Assembly (NCBI GenBank): GCA_035646535.1
Contig: DASRPD010000035.1
Span: 1 to 50,013, forward strand
DNA: 50,013 nucleotides
Origin: DASRPD01 sp035646535
Lineage (GTDB): Bacteria; Actinomycetota; Acidimicrobiia; IMCC26256; JANYLB01
Direction: 5' to 3'
Under the pieces are notes generated by a model. The model did no database searches, was not told the DNA's origin, and was given only the letters and a program-made list of their open reading frames with translations. Position 1 is the first letter of the stretch. Each line of letters begins with the position of its first letter. The position numbers and the translations under genes were made by a program. Below, in pieces: positions 30,892-39,040 of this stretch.

Positions 30892-32754
30892 ATGATGCGC
30901 CAGACGATGATGAGCTTCCGGCGTGACCCCGACGCGGTGAAAGGCAAGAAGCTCGAACGCGACGCGCTCAAACGCGTCCTGCGATTCGCCCGGCCGTACC
31001 GCGCGCAGCTCATCTGGTTCCTGCTGATGGTGATCATCGCGGCACTCGTCGGGGCGCTGCCGCCCTTGATCTTCGGCGCCTTGCTCAACACCATCGAGAG
31101 CGACGGAACCAGCAACACCGTCGGGCTGCTCGCGCTCGGGGCGGTGTTCTTGGCGCTCGCCAGCGCCGCGCTGTCGCTCCTCCAGCGGTTGTACTCCTCG
31201 AGAGTCGGCGAGGGACTCATCTACGACCTGCGGGTCGAGCTGTTCGACCACGTCCAGCGACTCCCCCTCGCATTCTTCACTCGCACGCAGACCGGGGCGC
31301 TGCTGTCACGGCTCAACAACGACGTCATCGGCGCGCAGCAGGCCGTCACCACCACCCTCGGCACGGTGGTCTCGAACTTCATCACCGTGGTCGTCACCCT
31401 CTCGTTCATGCTCGCCCTCGAATGGCGACTGACCATCCTCACGATGCTGGTGCTTCCTGCCTTCCTGATCCCCGCGAAGCGCATCGGCCGACGCCTACGC
31501 GTCGTCACTCGTGAAGCGATGCAGCTCGACGCGTCGATGAACACCACGATCGCGGAACGCTTCAACGTGAGCGGTGCGCTCGTGGTCAAGCTCTTCGGTC
31601 GGCACGGGGCCGAACGCGACCACTTCGCCGACCGAGCCGCCCGGGTCCGCGACATCGGCATCAAGAGCGCGCTGTACACCCGCGTACTCTTCGTCGCGCT
31701 GGGCCTCGTCGCCGCCGTCGGCACGGCGGTCGTGTATTACATCGGGGGGCGACTCGCGGTCGCGGGCACGCTCTCGATCGGTGTCGTCGGAGCCTTCGTC
31801 CTCTACGTGGGCCAGATCTACCAGCCGCTCAGCCAGCTCACGACCGCCCGGGTCGACGTGATGACCGCGCTGGTCTCGTTCGAGCGCGTCTTCGAGGTGC
31901 TCGACTTCCCCCCGATCATCACCGACCACCCGGCCGCGATCAGCCTCACCGAACCGGCCGGACGCGTCCGATTCGACCGTGTGTGGTTCCGCCACCCCGC
32001 ACCCGCGGACACCTCGCTCGCGTCGCTCGAGTCCGACCCGACGATCCTCGAGACGGACCCGAGCGCGTGGATCCTGCGAGATCTGAGCTTCGAAGTCCGT
32101 CCCGGTGAGCTGGTCGCGCTCGTCGGTCCTTCGGGAGCGGGCAAGACCACCACCGCCCTGCTCATCCCGCGCATCCACGACGTGACGGAGGGCCGAGTCA
32201 CGATCGACGACCAGGATGTGCGCGACCTCACCCTCGAGTCGCTGCGCGAAGCCGTCGGGTTCGTGATGCAGGACCCCCACCTGTTTCACGAGAGCTTGCG
32301 GCAGAACCTGCGCTACGCCCGGCCCGACGCCACCGACGACGACATTGTCGCGGCGTGTCGCGCCGCACGAATCCATGATCTCATCGCCACGTTGCCCGAC
32401 GGCTACGACACCGTCGTGGGCGAACGCGGGTACCGACTGTCCGGCGGCGAGAAGCAGCGAGTCGCGATCGCGCGGGTGCTCCTCAAGAACCCGGCGATCG
32501 TGATCCTGGACGAAGCAACGTCGCATCTGGACAACGAGTCGGAGCACGCGATCCAACAAGCCTTGATCGAGGCGCTGGCCGGACGTACCGCAATCGTCAT
32601 CGCTCATCGGCTTTCGACGATCGTGGGGGCCGACCGCATCATCGTGCTCGACGACGGTCGGATCGTCGAGGAAGGCACCCACGTGGATCTCCTGGCCGCC
32701 AACGGCCTGTACGCCGACCTGTATCGCACCCAGGACCACGCGCCGACCGCCTGA
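30892..32754 (+). CDS. ABC exporter, fused TMD-NBD (620 aa)
   Basis: ABCB/MsbA-type exporter subunit. The transmembrane domain covers about residues 30-340 (AQLIWFLLMVIIAALVGALP, LGTVVSNFITVVVTLSFMLA and others). The NBD has Walker A GPSGAGKTT, Q-loop VMQDPHLFHESLRQNLR, signature RLSGGEKQRVAIARVLL, Walker B IVILDEATSHLD with the catalytic Glu and H-loop VIAHRLST. An insertion (DTSLASLESDPTILETDPS) precedes Walker A by about 40 residues. It has a canonical ATP site and no partner gene beside it, so a homodimer is likely. The ATG at 30892 or 30895 is possible; GGGA lies just upstream. Substrate unknown. Confidence 0.92.
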   Translation: MMRQTMMSFRRDPDAVKGKKLERDALKRVLRFARPYRAQLIWFLLMVIIAALVGALPPLIFGALLNTIESDGTSNTVGLLALGAVFLALASAALSLLQRLYSSRVGEGLIYDLRVELFDHVQRLPLAFFTRTQTGALLSRLNNDVIGAQQAVTTTLGTVVSNFITVVVTLSFMLALEWRLTILTMLVLPAFLIPAKRIGRRLRVVTREAMQLDASMNTTIAERFNVSGALVVKLFGRHGAERDHFADRAARVRDIGIKSALYTRVLFVALGLVAAVGTAVVYYIGGRLAVAGTLSIGVVGAFVLYVGQIYQPLSQLTTARVDVMTALVSFERVFEVLDFPPIITDHPAAISLTEPAGRVRFDRVWFRHPAPADTSLASLESDPTILETDPSAWILRDLSFEVRPGELVALVGPSGAGKTTTALLIPRIHDVTEGRVTIDDQDVRDLTLESLREAVGFVMQDPHLFHESLRQNLRYARPDATDDDIVAACRAARIHDLIATLPDGYDTVVGERGYRLSGGEKQRVAIARVLLKNPAIVILDEATSHLDNESEHAIQQALIEALAGRTAIVIAHRLSTIVGADRIIVLDDGRIVEEGTHVDLLAANGLYADLYRTQDHAPTA

Positions 32755-32868
32755 GGCCGGGCCAAGGACCCCGCGCCGACACGGGCGGACGACCCATCTC
32801 CCGCGACCGATTCGTGCGGACCAGGGCATAGACTTCGGGTTCGGTCGCCTGAGGGCGGCCGCTTGCAT

Positions 32869-34110
32869 ATGACGTCCCTCGACTCGCTCCCGAGCACACC
32901 CGCGTCGGTCGACGCCCGTGCGAGCCGAATCGCGCGCCGACGCCGTCTGCGCTACGTCCGGCGGGGCGGGGTCGTGGTCGTGATTCTCCTCGTCGGAGCG
33001 CTCGCCGGCGCCGGGTACGCCTATACCGAACGGGAGCCGGTCGTGGAACCGGTCGCGGCGGCGCCCGGCCCGACGGTCCGGGGTCAGGTCCCGATCGCGG
33101 CGGTCCCGGAGTCGACCGGGCGGGCGCTCTCGGTCGACGACCCGCTCCGGCTGTGGATCGGCGGTGACTCGCTCGCCGGAGCGCTCGGCGTGTCACTCGG
33201 CACAACCGCCGCGAAGACCGGTGTGGTCGCGCCCCGGCTCGACTCGCGCCCTTCGAGCGGTCTCACGAGCCCCGAGTTCTTCGACTGGCCCGAGCACGCG
33301 ACCAAGGAGATGACACGGCTCGACCTCGAGGCGGTCGTGTTCATCATCGACACGAACGACGCCAACATGATGCCCCGCCTCGACGACGATGCCGTCACCG
33401 AGGACGGCACCAATTGGCGGGTCGACTACCGCGCTCGCGTCAACGAGATGATGGACATTTTCGTCGGTGATGCCAAGCGCTCCGTCTATTGGGTGTCGAC
33501 GCCCCCGATGCGCGATGACGACCTCAACGAGAAGGTGGTGGCGTTGAACTCGGTGATCGCGGAGGCAGCCCGCACGCGACCCGAGGTCACCTACATCGAC
33601 ATCACCGATCGGTTCGTCGACGCCGAGGGTGACTACACCTCCTCGGTGACCGACGTGGACGGGAACCGCGTCACCTTGCGCAGCAGTGACGGAGTCCACC
33701 TCACCTCCGAAGGCGGCGACCGGATGGCCGCGGTGGTGTTCGACGTCCTCGATGCCTACTGGCGAATCCTCGCCCAGACGGTCCCCGGTCACACCCAGCC
33801 CGTCGTTCAGACCGAGGGCAGCTCGCAGATCCCCGGCGCCGGGCGCGACAACTCGTCCTCCGGCTCGAGCTCATCCGGTTCTGGTTCGGGTTCTGGTTCG
33901 GCGGTCAGAAGCGCATCCCTCGGGCGAGGCGACCTCGACGACGACCCCCACCACGACAACGGCGCCTCCCGCCAGCTCGACGTCATCCCCGTCGACCCCG
34001 TCGACCCCGTCGACCCCCACGACGACCGACACGGCAGCTCCAGCAGGCGATCCCCCGAGCGGCTAGCGAGTCTCACCCGCGGTTGGGGGCATTTCCGTAC
34101 CGGTCGGTAA
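32869..34110 (+). CDS. membrane-anchored SGNH/DUF459-type hydrolase, probable 3' frameshift
   Basis: Extracytoplasmic SGNH-fold protein. A basic region (ARRRRLRYVRRGG) precedes one membrane helix (VVVVILLVGALAGAGYAY). Seen: block I WIGGDSLAGALGVSLG, FIIDTNDANMM (block III/IV position), VYWVSTPPMRDDD and block V DGVHLTSEGGDRMA, matching DUF459, related to O-acetyl- or acyltransferases of cell-wall polymers. After the GSGSGSGSAV tract (about 33900) this frame becomes Asp/His-rich. The +1 frame instead encodes a typical Thr/Pro/Ser linker (TSTTTPTTTTAPPASSTSS) and stops at 34066. So the listed end may be a frameshift artefact or a real mutation. The ATG at 32869 gives MTSLDSLPS. Confidence 0.78.
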   Translation: MTSLDSLPSTPASVDARASRIARRRRLRYVRRGGVVVVILLVGALAGAGYAYTEREPVVEPVAAAPGPTVRGQVPIAAVPESTGRALSVDDPLRLWIGGDSLAGALGVSLGTTAAKTGVVAPRLDSRPSSGLTSPEFFDWPEHATKEMTRLDLEAVVFIIDTNDANMMPRLDDDAVTEDGTNWRVDYRARVNEMMDIFVGDAKRSVYWVSTPPMRDDDLNEKVVALNSVIAEAARTRPEVTYIDITDRFVDAEGDYTSSVTDVDGNRVTLRSSDGVHLTSEGGDRMAAVVFDVLDAYWRILAQTVPGHTQPVVQTEGSSQIPGAGRDNSSSGSSSSGSGSGSGSAVRSASLGRGDLDDDPHHDNGASRQLDVIPVDPVDPVDPHDDRHGSSSRRSPERLASLTRGWGHFRTGR

Positions 34111-34113
34111 CCT
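34108..34113 (+). promoter_or_regulatory. -10 box TAACCT, leaderless-type
   Basis: TAACCT ends seven bases before the ATG at 34121 of the long acyl-CoA dehydrogenase gene, so transcription should begin at the start codon. Confidence 0.5.
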
Positions 34114-34120
34114 CCCGTCC

Positions 34121-35746
34121 ATGTCGGATGCCCTCATCGGAGCCGCGGCCGCCGTCGATGTCGCCGCGCCGATCATCGACGCCGCAGCTCACTCGCTGGC
34201 CGAGCGATCTCGTGACGGCGATCGCATCTCGGTCTCCAAGCTCGACGAGCACCAGGTCGTCGCCTACGACCTCGCCCACGCCGCCGCCGCGTTGGAGGCC
34301 TGTCGCGTCATGGTCGACTACGGCGCGCGCGGTGAGCTCGAGGAGATGCTCGCCCTCGCGTTCGTCGCCGACGCGATCGCCGACATCGAATCGCGGCTCA
34401 TCGGCCGCGACGAGTCCTGGGGTGTAGCACCTGGCGACCTCGCCGCGACCCGAACCTTCGTCGCCGCCTACCGCGACCCGAGGTTCCTGGAGCAGCTGGC
34501 CGATCGCGTCGTCGGAGCCGGCACCGGGCCTACCCACCTCGATGACGATTTCGACATGGTGCGCGACACGTTCCACCGCTTCGCCGAGGACAAGATCCGC
34601 CCGGTCGCCGAGCACATCCACCGCGAGAACGCGGACATCCCCGAGGAGATCATCGGGGGGCTCGCCGAGATCGGGGGGTTCGGCCTGTCGGTCCCCGAGG
34701 AGTACGGCGGCTTCGCGGCCGGTGGGGAGTCGGACTACCTCGCGATGGTCGTCGCGACCGAGGAGCTCTCGTGGGGCTCGCTCGGTGCCGGCGGCGCGCT
34801 CATCACCCGTCCGGAGATCCTCACCCGCGCCATCGTGAAGGGTGGCACCGAGGATCAGAAACGCACCTGGCTGCCACCGATCGCGTCGGGTGAACGGATC
34901 GTCGGCGTGATGGTGACCGAGCCCGACTACGGATCCGACGTCGCCGGCGTCAAGGTCGCGGCGGCCCCCACTGATGGTGGCTACCTGATCAACGGCGTCA
35001 AGACGTGGTGCACCTTTGCCGGTCGTGCGGACACCCTCATGGTCCTCGCACGCACTGACCCCGACCGCAGCGCCGGTCACCGCGGCCTCTCGGTGTTCGT
35101 GATCGACAAGCCACCCGCGCCCGGTCACCACTTCGAGTTCACCGGCGAGCGGGGCGGGAAGATGGAGGGTCGCGCCATCGACACGCTCGGCTATCGCGGC
35201 ATGCACTCCTACGAGGTTGCGTTCGACGACTGGTTCGTGCCCGCGGAGAACCTCATCGGTCTCGACGACGGGTTGGGCAAGGGCTTCTACCTGCAGATGG
35301 AGGGGTTCGAGAACGGACGCCTCCAGACCGCGGCGCGCGCCGTCGGGCTCATGGAGGCGGCGTTCGAAGCGGGCCTGACCTACGCCCAGGACCGGAAGGT
35401 CTTCGGCAAGTCCGTGTTCGACTACCAGTTGTCCAAGGTCAAGATCGCTCGGATGGCCGCGCTCATCCAGGCGGGTCGCCAGTTCTCCTACGCGGTCGCG
35501 CGGCGGATGGCCAAGGGTGAGGGCGCGCTCGAAGCGAGCATGGTGAAGGCCTACGTCTGCCGGGCGGCCGAATGGGTCACGCGCGAAGCGATGCAGCTCC
35601 ACGGGGGCATGGGCTACGCCGAGGAGTTCCCCGTCTCGCGCTACTTCGTCGACGCTCGGGTGCTCTCGATCTTCGAAGGCGCCGACGAGACGCTGTGTCT
35701 CCGGGTCATCGCTCGTCGCCTCGCCGAGCAAGCCCTCGCCGCCTGA
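34121..35746 (+). CDS. mcd: acyl-CoA dehydrogenase with N-terminal extension, likely methylsuccinyl-CoA dehydrogenase (541 aa)
   Basis: FAD-dependent acyl-CoA dehydrogenase that is about 150 residues longer than usual. The extension (MSDALIGAAAAVDVAAPIID onward, to about residue 140) is helical. The family core follows: FGLSVPEEYGGFAAGGES, GVMVTEPDYGSDVAGVKVAA, KTWCTFAGRADTLMVLART, GYRGMHSYEVAFDDWFVP, DRKVFGKSVFDYQLSK and AMQLHGGMGYAEEFPVSRYF with EGADETLCLRVIARRL. Methylsuccinyl-CoA dehydrogenase (Mcd) of the ethylmalonyl-CoA pathway is known for this length and N-terminal extension. It oxidises (2S)-methylsuccinyl-CoA to mesaconyl-CoA. A MaoC hydratase and a CoA-ester lyase for the next two steps are nearby, which supports the assignment. 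Confidence 0.85.
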   Translation: MSDALIGAAAAVDVAAPIIDAAAHSLAERSRDGDRISVSKLDEHQVVAYDLAHAAAALEACRVMVDYGARGELEEMLALAFVADAIADIESRLIGRDESWGVAPGDLAATRTFVAAYRDPRFLEQLADRVVGAGTGPTHLDDDFDMVRDTFHRFAEDKIRPVAEHIHRENADIPEEIIGGLAEIGGFGLSVPEEYGGFAAGGESDYLAMVVATEELSWGSLGAGGALITRPEILTRAIVKGGTEDQKRTWLPPIASGERIVGVMVTEPDYGSDVAGVKVAAAPTDGGYLINGVKTWCTFAGRADTLMVLARTDPDRSAGHRGLSVFVIDKPPAPGHHFEFTGERGGKMEGRAIDTLGYRGMHSYEVAFDDWFVPAENLIGLDDGLGKGFYLQMEGFENGRLQTAARAVGLMEAAFEAGLTYAQDRKVFGKSVFDYQLSKVKIARMAALIQAGRQFSYAVARRMAKGEGALEASMVKAYVCRAAEWVTREAMQLHGGMGYAEEFPVSRYFVDARVLSIFEGADETLCLRVIARRLAEQALAA

Positions 35747-35750
35747 GCTG

Positions 35751-35818
35751 GACCGACTCAGCGCTCGGACCGACTCAGCGCTCGGACCGACTCAGCGCTC
35801 GGGCCGACTCACGGCTCA
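35751..35818. repeat. 17-bp tandem repeat, three perfect copies plus one degenerate
   Basis: GACCGACTCAGCGCTCG is present at 35751-35767, 35768-35784 and 35785-35801, followed by a degenerate copy GGCCGACTCACGGCTCA (35802-35818). It starts just after the stop of the long acyl-CoA dehydrogenase gene, in the 122-base gap before a convergent gene. Each unit contains AGCGCT, so neighbouring units can pair. Possible terminator function or slippage-prone minisatellite. Confidence 0.75.
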
Positions 35819-35868
35819 GGCGCTCAGCCAGGCACGTGCTCGGCGCGCGCCGAGCTCGCGAGCCTGAC

Positions 35869-36168
35869 TCAGTCGACGTAGACCTCGTTCGTCTCGGAAC
35901 GGAGCGCCCGCTGGTAGATGCGGCCGAGCGCGCTCGCCCGGCGCGGCGTGAGGGCGCGACCGCAGCCTTCGCACCACAAGCGCACCTGCCATCGGCCGGC
36001 CAGCACGCCCAGTGGCTCCATGGCCAGCGTGTCACCGTCGCGGCCGCGATGGCGGACGAAGCGATAGCCGATCGGGGATCGGTTGCCGCGGGCCACGAGC
36101 ACTGCCGGAGCGCCGCCCTCGGGCGCGCCGTGCTCACGACACCAACCGCACCGGTAGGTCACGTCCAT
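35869..36168 (-). CDS. small zinc-ribbon-like protein (99 aa)
   Basis: Begins MDVTYRCGWCREHG and later has VRLWCEGCGRAL, that is two C-x-x-C pairs separated by about 55 residues, suggesting one structural zinc site. The C-terminus (RASALGRIYQRALRSETNEV) is helical. The ATG at 36168 is chosen because it opens the first cysteine motif; the ATG at 36210 would place 14 extra residues inside a long palindrome. No enzymatic motif is seen and the family is not recognised. It is divergent from the DedA-like gene, with the palindrome between them. Confidence 0.7.
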   Translation of the reverse strand: MDVTYRCGWCREHGAPEGGAPAVLVARGNRSPIGYRFVRHRGRDGDTLAMEPLGVLAGRWQVRLWCEGCGRALTPRRASALGRIYQRALRSETNEVYVD

Positions 36169-36196
36169 GGCGTCTACCCCACGTGCTTTCTCCGCC

Positions 36197-36230
36197 GACC
36201 CCTGAATCACACGGGTGTCATTCAGGGGTC
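36197..36230. promoter_or_regulatory. 34-bp near-perfect palindrome between divergent genes
   Basis: GACCCCTGAAT (36197-36207) pairs with ATTCAGGGGTC (36220-36230) over 11 perfect base pairs. The centre CACACGGGTGTC continues as ACAC/GTGT after a C/C mismatch, giving 15 pairs in total. It lies 29 bases upstream of the zinc-ribbon gene and 49 bases upstream of the DedA-like gene. Operator, attenuator or small palindromic repeat element are possible. Confidence 0.7.
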
Positions 36231-36279
36231 ATGCTACGACCGCACTCCGCCAGAAGCGTGGATTCGCGATGCTGGCCGG

Positions 36280-37002
36280 ATGCCGGCCCAGGACGATGAG
36301 GCGCTCGACGCCGCCGAGACCAACCGACGGACCCGTCGCCGTCAGCTCGCGATGCTCGTCACGCCCATCGTCGTGTTCACGATCGCGGCCAGGATCGGCG
36401 ACGCGCTCGCGCCGACACTGCTCGTCAACGAGCCCCTGGCGCTCATCGCCCTGAACTCACGGATGCGGTATCTGATCCTCGCCTCCCCGCAGCTCAACGT
36501 GCTCGCGTTCTTCGCGATCCCCCTGGTGCGCTACGCGGCAATCGCGTCGCTCTACTTCATCGTCGGCCGCCGGTACGGGGACCAAGCCGTGCAATGGCTC
36601 GAGCAGAGCAACGTCGGCGCGTCCGGTCCGATCCTGCGCATCGTGCGCTGGGTGGAACGCCAGTTCGGCCGAGCGCGCTTCCCCGTCCTCATGCTCCTCC
36701 CGGGCTACCCGTTGGTCCTGTTGCTGGCCGGTGCGAGCGGCATGAGCGCGTTCAGCTTCGGCCTGGCGGTCGGAACGACGATGGTGGCGCGGCTCATCCT
36801 CATCCGCTTCGTGGCCGGCGAGTTCACCGGTGTGATCGTGGACATCACCGACTGGGTCGCCCAGTACCAGTGGTGGCTGACCGGGCTGTCGATCGCGCTG
36901 GTCGTCGCGTTCGCCGTGTGGGGTCAGCGATCCGGTCGACGCCCGATCCAGACCGTCGACGAGATCGTCGACGACCTCGAAGAGCCAATCGACGCCGGTT
37001 GA
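36280..37002 (+). CDS. DedA/VTT-like membrane protein (240 aa)
   Basis: Polytopic membrane protein. After a polar N-terminus (MPAQDDEALDAAETNRRTRR) come hydrophobic segments LAMLVTPIVVFTIAA, LNVLAFFAIPLVRYAAIASL, ARFPVLMLLPGYPLVLLLAG, FGLAVGTTMVARLILI and WWLTGLSIALVVAFAVWG. The arrangement YFIVGRRYGDQAVQWLEQ, then RWVERQFGRARFPVL, then PGYPLVLLLAGASGMSAFSF resembles DedA/SNARE-associated (VTT) proteins, which are implicated in lipid transport and membrane homeostasis. The ATG at 36280 has no clear Shine-Dalgarno. The assignment is at superfamily level only. Confidence 0.78.
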   Translation: MPAQDDEALDAAETNRRTRRRQLAMLVTPIVVFTIAARIGDALAPTLLVNEPLALIALNSRMRYLILASPQLNVLAFFAIPLVRYAAIASLYFIVGRRYGDQAVQWLEQSNVGASGPILRIVRWVERQFGRARFPVLMLLPGYPLVLLLAGASGMSAFSFGLAVGTTMVARLILIRFVAGEFTGVIVDITDWVAQYQWWLTGLSIALVVAFAVWGQRSGRRPIQTVDEIVDDLEEPIDAG

Positions 37003-37011
37003 CGCGAACGG

Positions 37012-37953
37012 CTAGCTCGCGGCCCGCCTCATGCCCGCACGCTCGCCGCGGCTCACGAGCTTGACTGCGACCTTTCGGCTGGCCTCGTCGATCATCTCGT
37101 CGCCCAGCATGACCGCACCCTTGCGGTCACCCTCGGTCGTGGCCTTCTCGTACGCGTCGAGGATGCTCCACGCCTTGTCGAACTGTTCCTGGCTCGGCGA
37201 GAACAGGCTGTTCAGGATCTGGACCTGATCGGGGTGCAGGGCCCACTTCCCGTCGTAGCCGAGGATCTCGACGCGGGTCGCGAACTCCCGGAACGCGTCG
37301 GAGTCGCGCACCTTCACGTAGGGACCGTCGATCACCTGGAGGCCATTGGCCCGACCGGCCATGAGGATCTGGACGAAGACGTAGTGGAAGTAGTCGCCGG
37401 GGTACTCGGGGATCTCGAGCCCGCCGCGCAGCCCCGGCATCTCCATCGAGGCCGACATGTCGACCGGCCCGAGGATGATCGTCTCGAGTCGCGGGCTCGC
37501 CGCGCAGATCTCGTTGACGTTGATGAGGCCCCGCGCGGTCTCGATCTGCGCCTCGATGCCGATATGGTCGCGGGGGAGCCCGGCTCGGGTCTCGACCTGG
37601 GTGAGCAGCAGATCCATCGCGACGACCTCGGCCGCGGTCTGCACCTTCGGGAGCATGATCTCCTCGAGGCGCTCCCCTGACTCACCGACGACTTCGAGCA
37701 CGTCGAACGCGGTCCACGGCGTGTCCCAGGCGTTCACTCGCACGCAGACGATCGCCTCGCCCCAGTCCTGGGTCGTGATCGCGCGTACGGCTTTGCCGCG
37801 AGCCTCCTCCTTCTCGAGCGGCGACACCGAGTCCTCGAGGTCGATGAAGACCATGTCGGCGCCGAGCTTCGGGCCCTTGGCGAGCATCTTCTCGCTCGAT
37901 CCGGGAACCGAGAGACAGGAGCGGCGGGGAAGGTTGCGGGTGCGTTCAGACAT
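37012..37953 (-). CDS. mcl: HpcH/HpaI-type CoA-ester lyase, likely malyl-CoA/beta-methylmalyl-CoA lyase (313 aa)
   Basis: CitE-like TIM-barrel lyase. Seen: PRRSCLSVPGSSEKMLAKG, DMVFIDLEDSVSPLEKEEAR (metal-binding D/E), CVRVNAWDTPWTAFDV, EIMLPKVQTAAEVVAMDLLL, GIEAQIETARGLINVNEICA (catalytic E/R region), IILGPVDMSASMEM and GYDGKWALHPDQVQILNSLF. It resembles the CoA-ester lyase of Streptomyces ethylmalonyl-CoA clusters, which cleaves beta-methylmalyl-CoA to glyoxylate and propionyl-CoA. TAGCCT (37966-37961) ends seven bases before the ATG at 37953. It converges on the DedA-like gene with a 9-base gap. Confidence 0.9.
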   Translation of the reverse strand: MSERTRNLPRRSCLSVPGSSEKMLAKGPKLGADMVFIDLEDSVSPLEKEEARGKAVRAITTQDWGEAIVCVRVNAWDTPWTAFDVLEVVGESGERLEEIMLPKVQTAAEVVAMDLLLTQVETRAGLPRDHIGIEAQIETARGLINVNEICAASPRLETIILGPVDMSASMEMPGLRGGLEIPEYPGDYFHYVFVQILMAGRANGLQVIDGPYVKVRDSDAFREFATRVEILGYDGKWALHPDQVQILNSLFSPSQEQFDKAWSILDAYEKATTEGDRKGAVMLGDEMIDEASRKVAVKLVSRGERAGMRRAAS

Positions 37954-37960
37954 GCCGGCC

Positions 37961-37966
37961 AGGCTA
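37961..37966 (-). promoter_or_regulatory. -10 box TAGCCT, leaderless-type
   Basis: TAGCCT on the minus strand, seven bases before the ATG at 37953 of the CoA-ester lyase gene. Confidence 0.5.
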
Positions 37967-38031
37967 GAACGGACCGGTTCCCTACTCCAACCGACCCGTG
38001 GCACCGATCGCCCGAGGCGCGGGCCCGTCGA

Positions 38032-38037
38032 TAGCCT
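38032..38037 (+). promoter_or_regulatory. -10 box TAGCCT, leaderless-type
   Basis: TAGCCT six bases before the ATG at 38044 of the MBL hydrolase gene. The same hexamer serves the divergent CoA-ester lyase gene 66 bases away. Confidence 0.5.
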
Positions 38038-38043
38038 TCGGTC

Positions 38044-38859
38044 ATGGCGCCGACCAGGCTCGACCAGCTCGCCGACGGGATCTACGTCTGGCTGCAGCCG
38101 GGCGGCGAGTCGGGGGTGTCCAACGCGGGTGTCGTCGCCGACGACGACGGGCTGACCATCATCGACACCCTCATGGTGCGATCGCAGTGGGAACCGTTCG
38201 CCGCGGCCGTCGAGGCTCTCGACCTCCCGGTGAAGCGCGTGCTGCTCACCCACGCCCACGTGGACCACGTCGGCGGCACCACCGCGTTTCGCAATGCCAT
38301 GGTCCTCGGCTCCCGGGCGACGGGCGCGCTGTTGGACGAGGCCATGCCGATCGCCGCCTACAAGGCCTTCATGCCTGCGTTCACCGAGGAGTTCGACGAC
38401 CTCGAGGAGACCGGGACCCGACCGGTGTCGCACATCGTCGACGCGGCGTCGATGCTCACCCCTCGCATCGAGGTCCTCCCCGCCACCGGACACACCAACG
38501 GCGATCTCATGGCCCTCGTCGCCGATGCCGACGTCCTGTTCGCCGGCGATCTCTGCTTCTTCGGGGTCACTCCACTCGCTTTCCAGGGCGACCCCGCCAC
38601 CTGGTCCGACACCCTCGCGATCCTGCCGGACCTCGCCGAGGTGATCGTCCCCGGCCACGGGCCGATCGGGGGCGCGGCCGACATACGAGACCTGGAGCGC
38701 TATCTCCGGCACTGCGTCGACGGCGCGATCCCGCCGGGCCCGTGGGATCGGTGGATCGAACGGGACCGCGACGCGATCAACATCGAGAAGGCCGCGATGC
38801 TCGCCGCCGGTGACGACAGCATGCCCCCTTCGATGCTGCGGGCCCTCGGCCTCTCGTAG
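38044..38859 (+). CDS. MBL-fold metallohydrolase, glyoxalase II-like (271 aa)
   Basis: Metallo-beta-lactamase-fold hydrolase with an intact metal-binding motif LLTHAHVDHVGGTTAFRN (H-x-H-x-D-H), then LPATGHTNGDLMAL, VLFAGDLCFFGVTP and VIVPGHGPIGG supplying further ligands. The pattern resembles glyoxalase II/quorum-quenching or Vmh-like hydrolases acting on thioesters or lactones. No signal peptide is visible. It is divergent from the CoA-ester lyase gene, so a thioesterase role in CoA metabolism is conceivable but unproven. Confidence 0.92.
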   Translation: MAPTRLDQLADGIYVWLQPGGESGVSNAGVVADDDGLTIIDTLMVRSQWEPFAAAVEALDLPVKRVLLTHAHVDHVGGTTAFRNAMVLGSRATGALLDEAMPIAAYKAFMPAFTEEFDDLEETGTRPVSHIVDAASMLTPRIEVLPATGHTNGDLMALVADADVLFAGDLCFFGVTPLAFQGDPATWSDTLAILPDLAEVIVPGHGPIGGAADIRDLERYLRHCVDGAIPPGPWDRWIERDRDAINIEKAAMLAAGDDSMPPSMLRALGLS

Positions 38860-39040
38860 ACGCGCCAGGCGACGCCCGCGTGGGTCACGAGTTTCCGTAG
38901 CGCTTCCCCTTCCTTCAATCGCCATGCTCGTCCGTCAATCGCCATTGGCGCGCAGTCTCACCCGAATCGGCCCGGAGAAGGAGGGCCAGGTGTCACGTCG
39001 CGCGACTGGCAGTGACCTTCGCCCCTGTCGCGGAGGAGAG

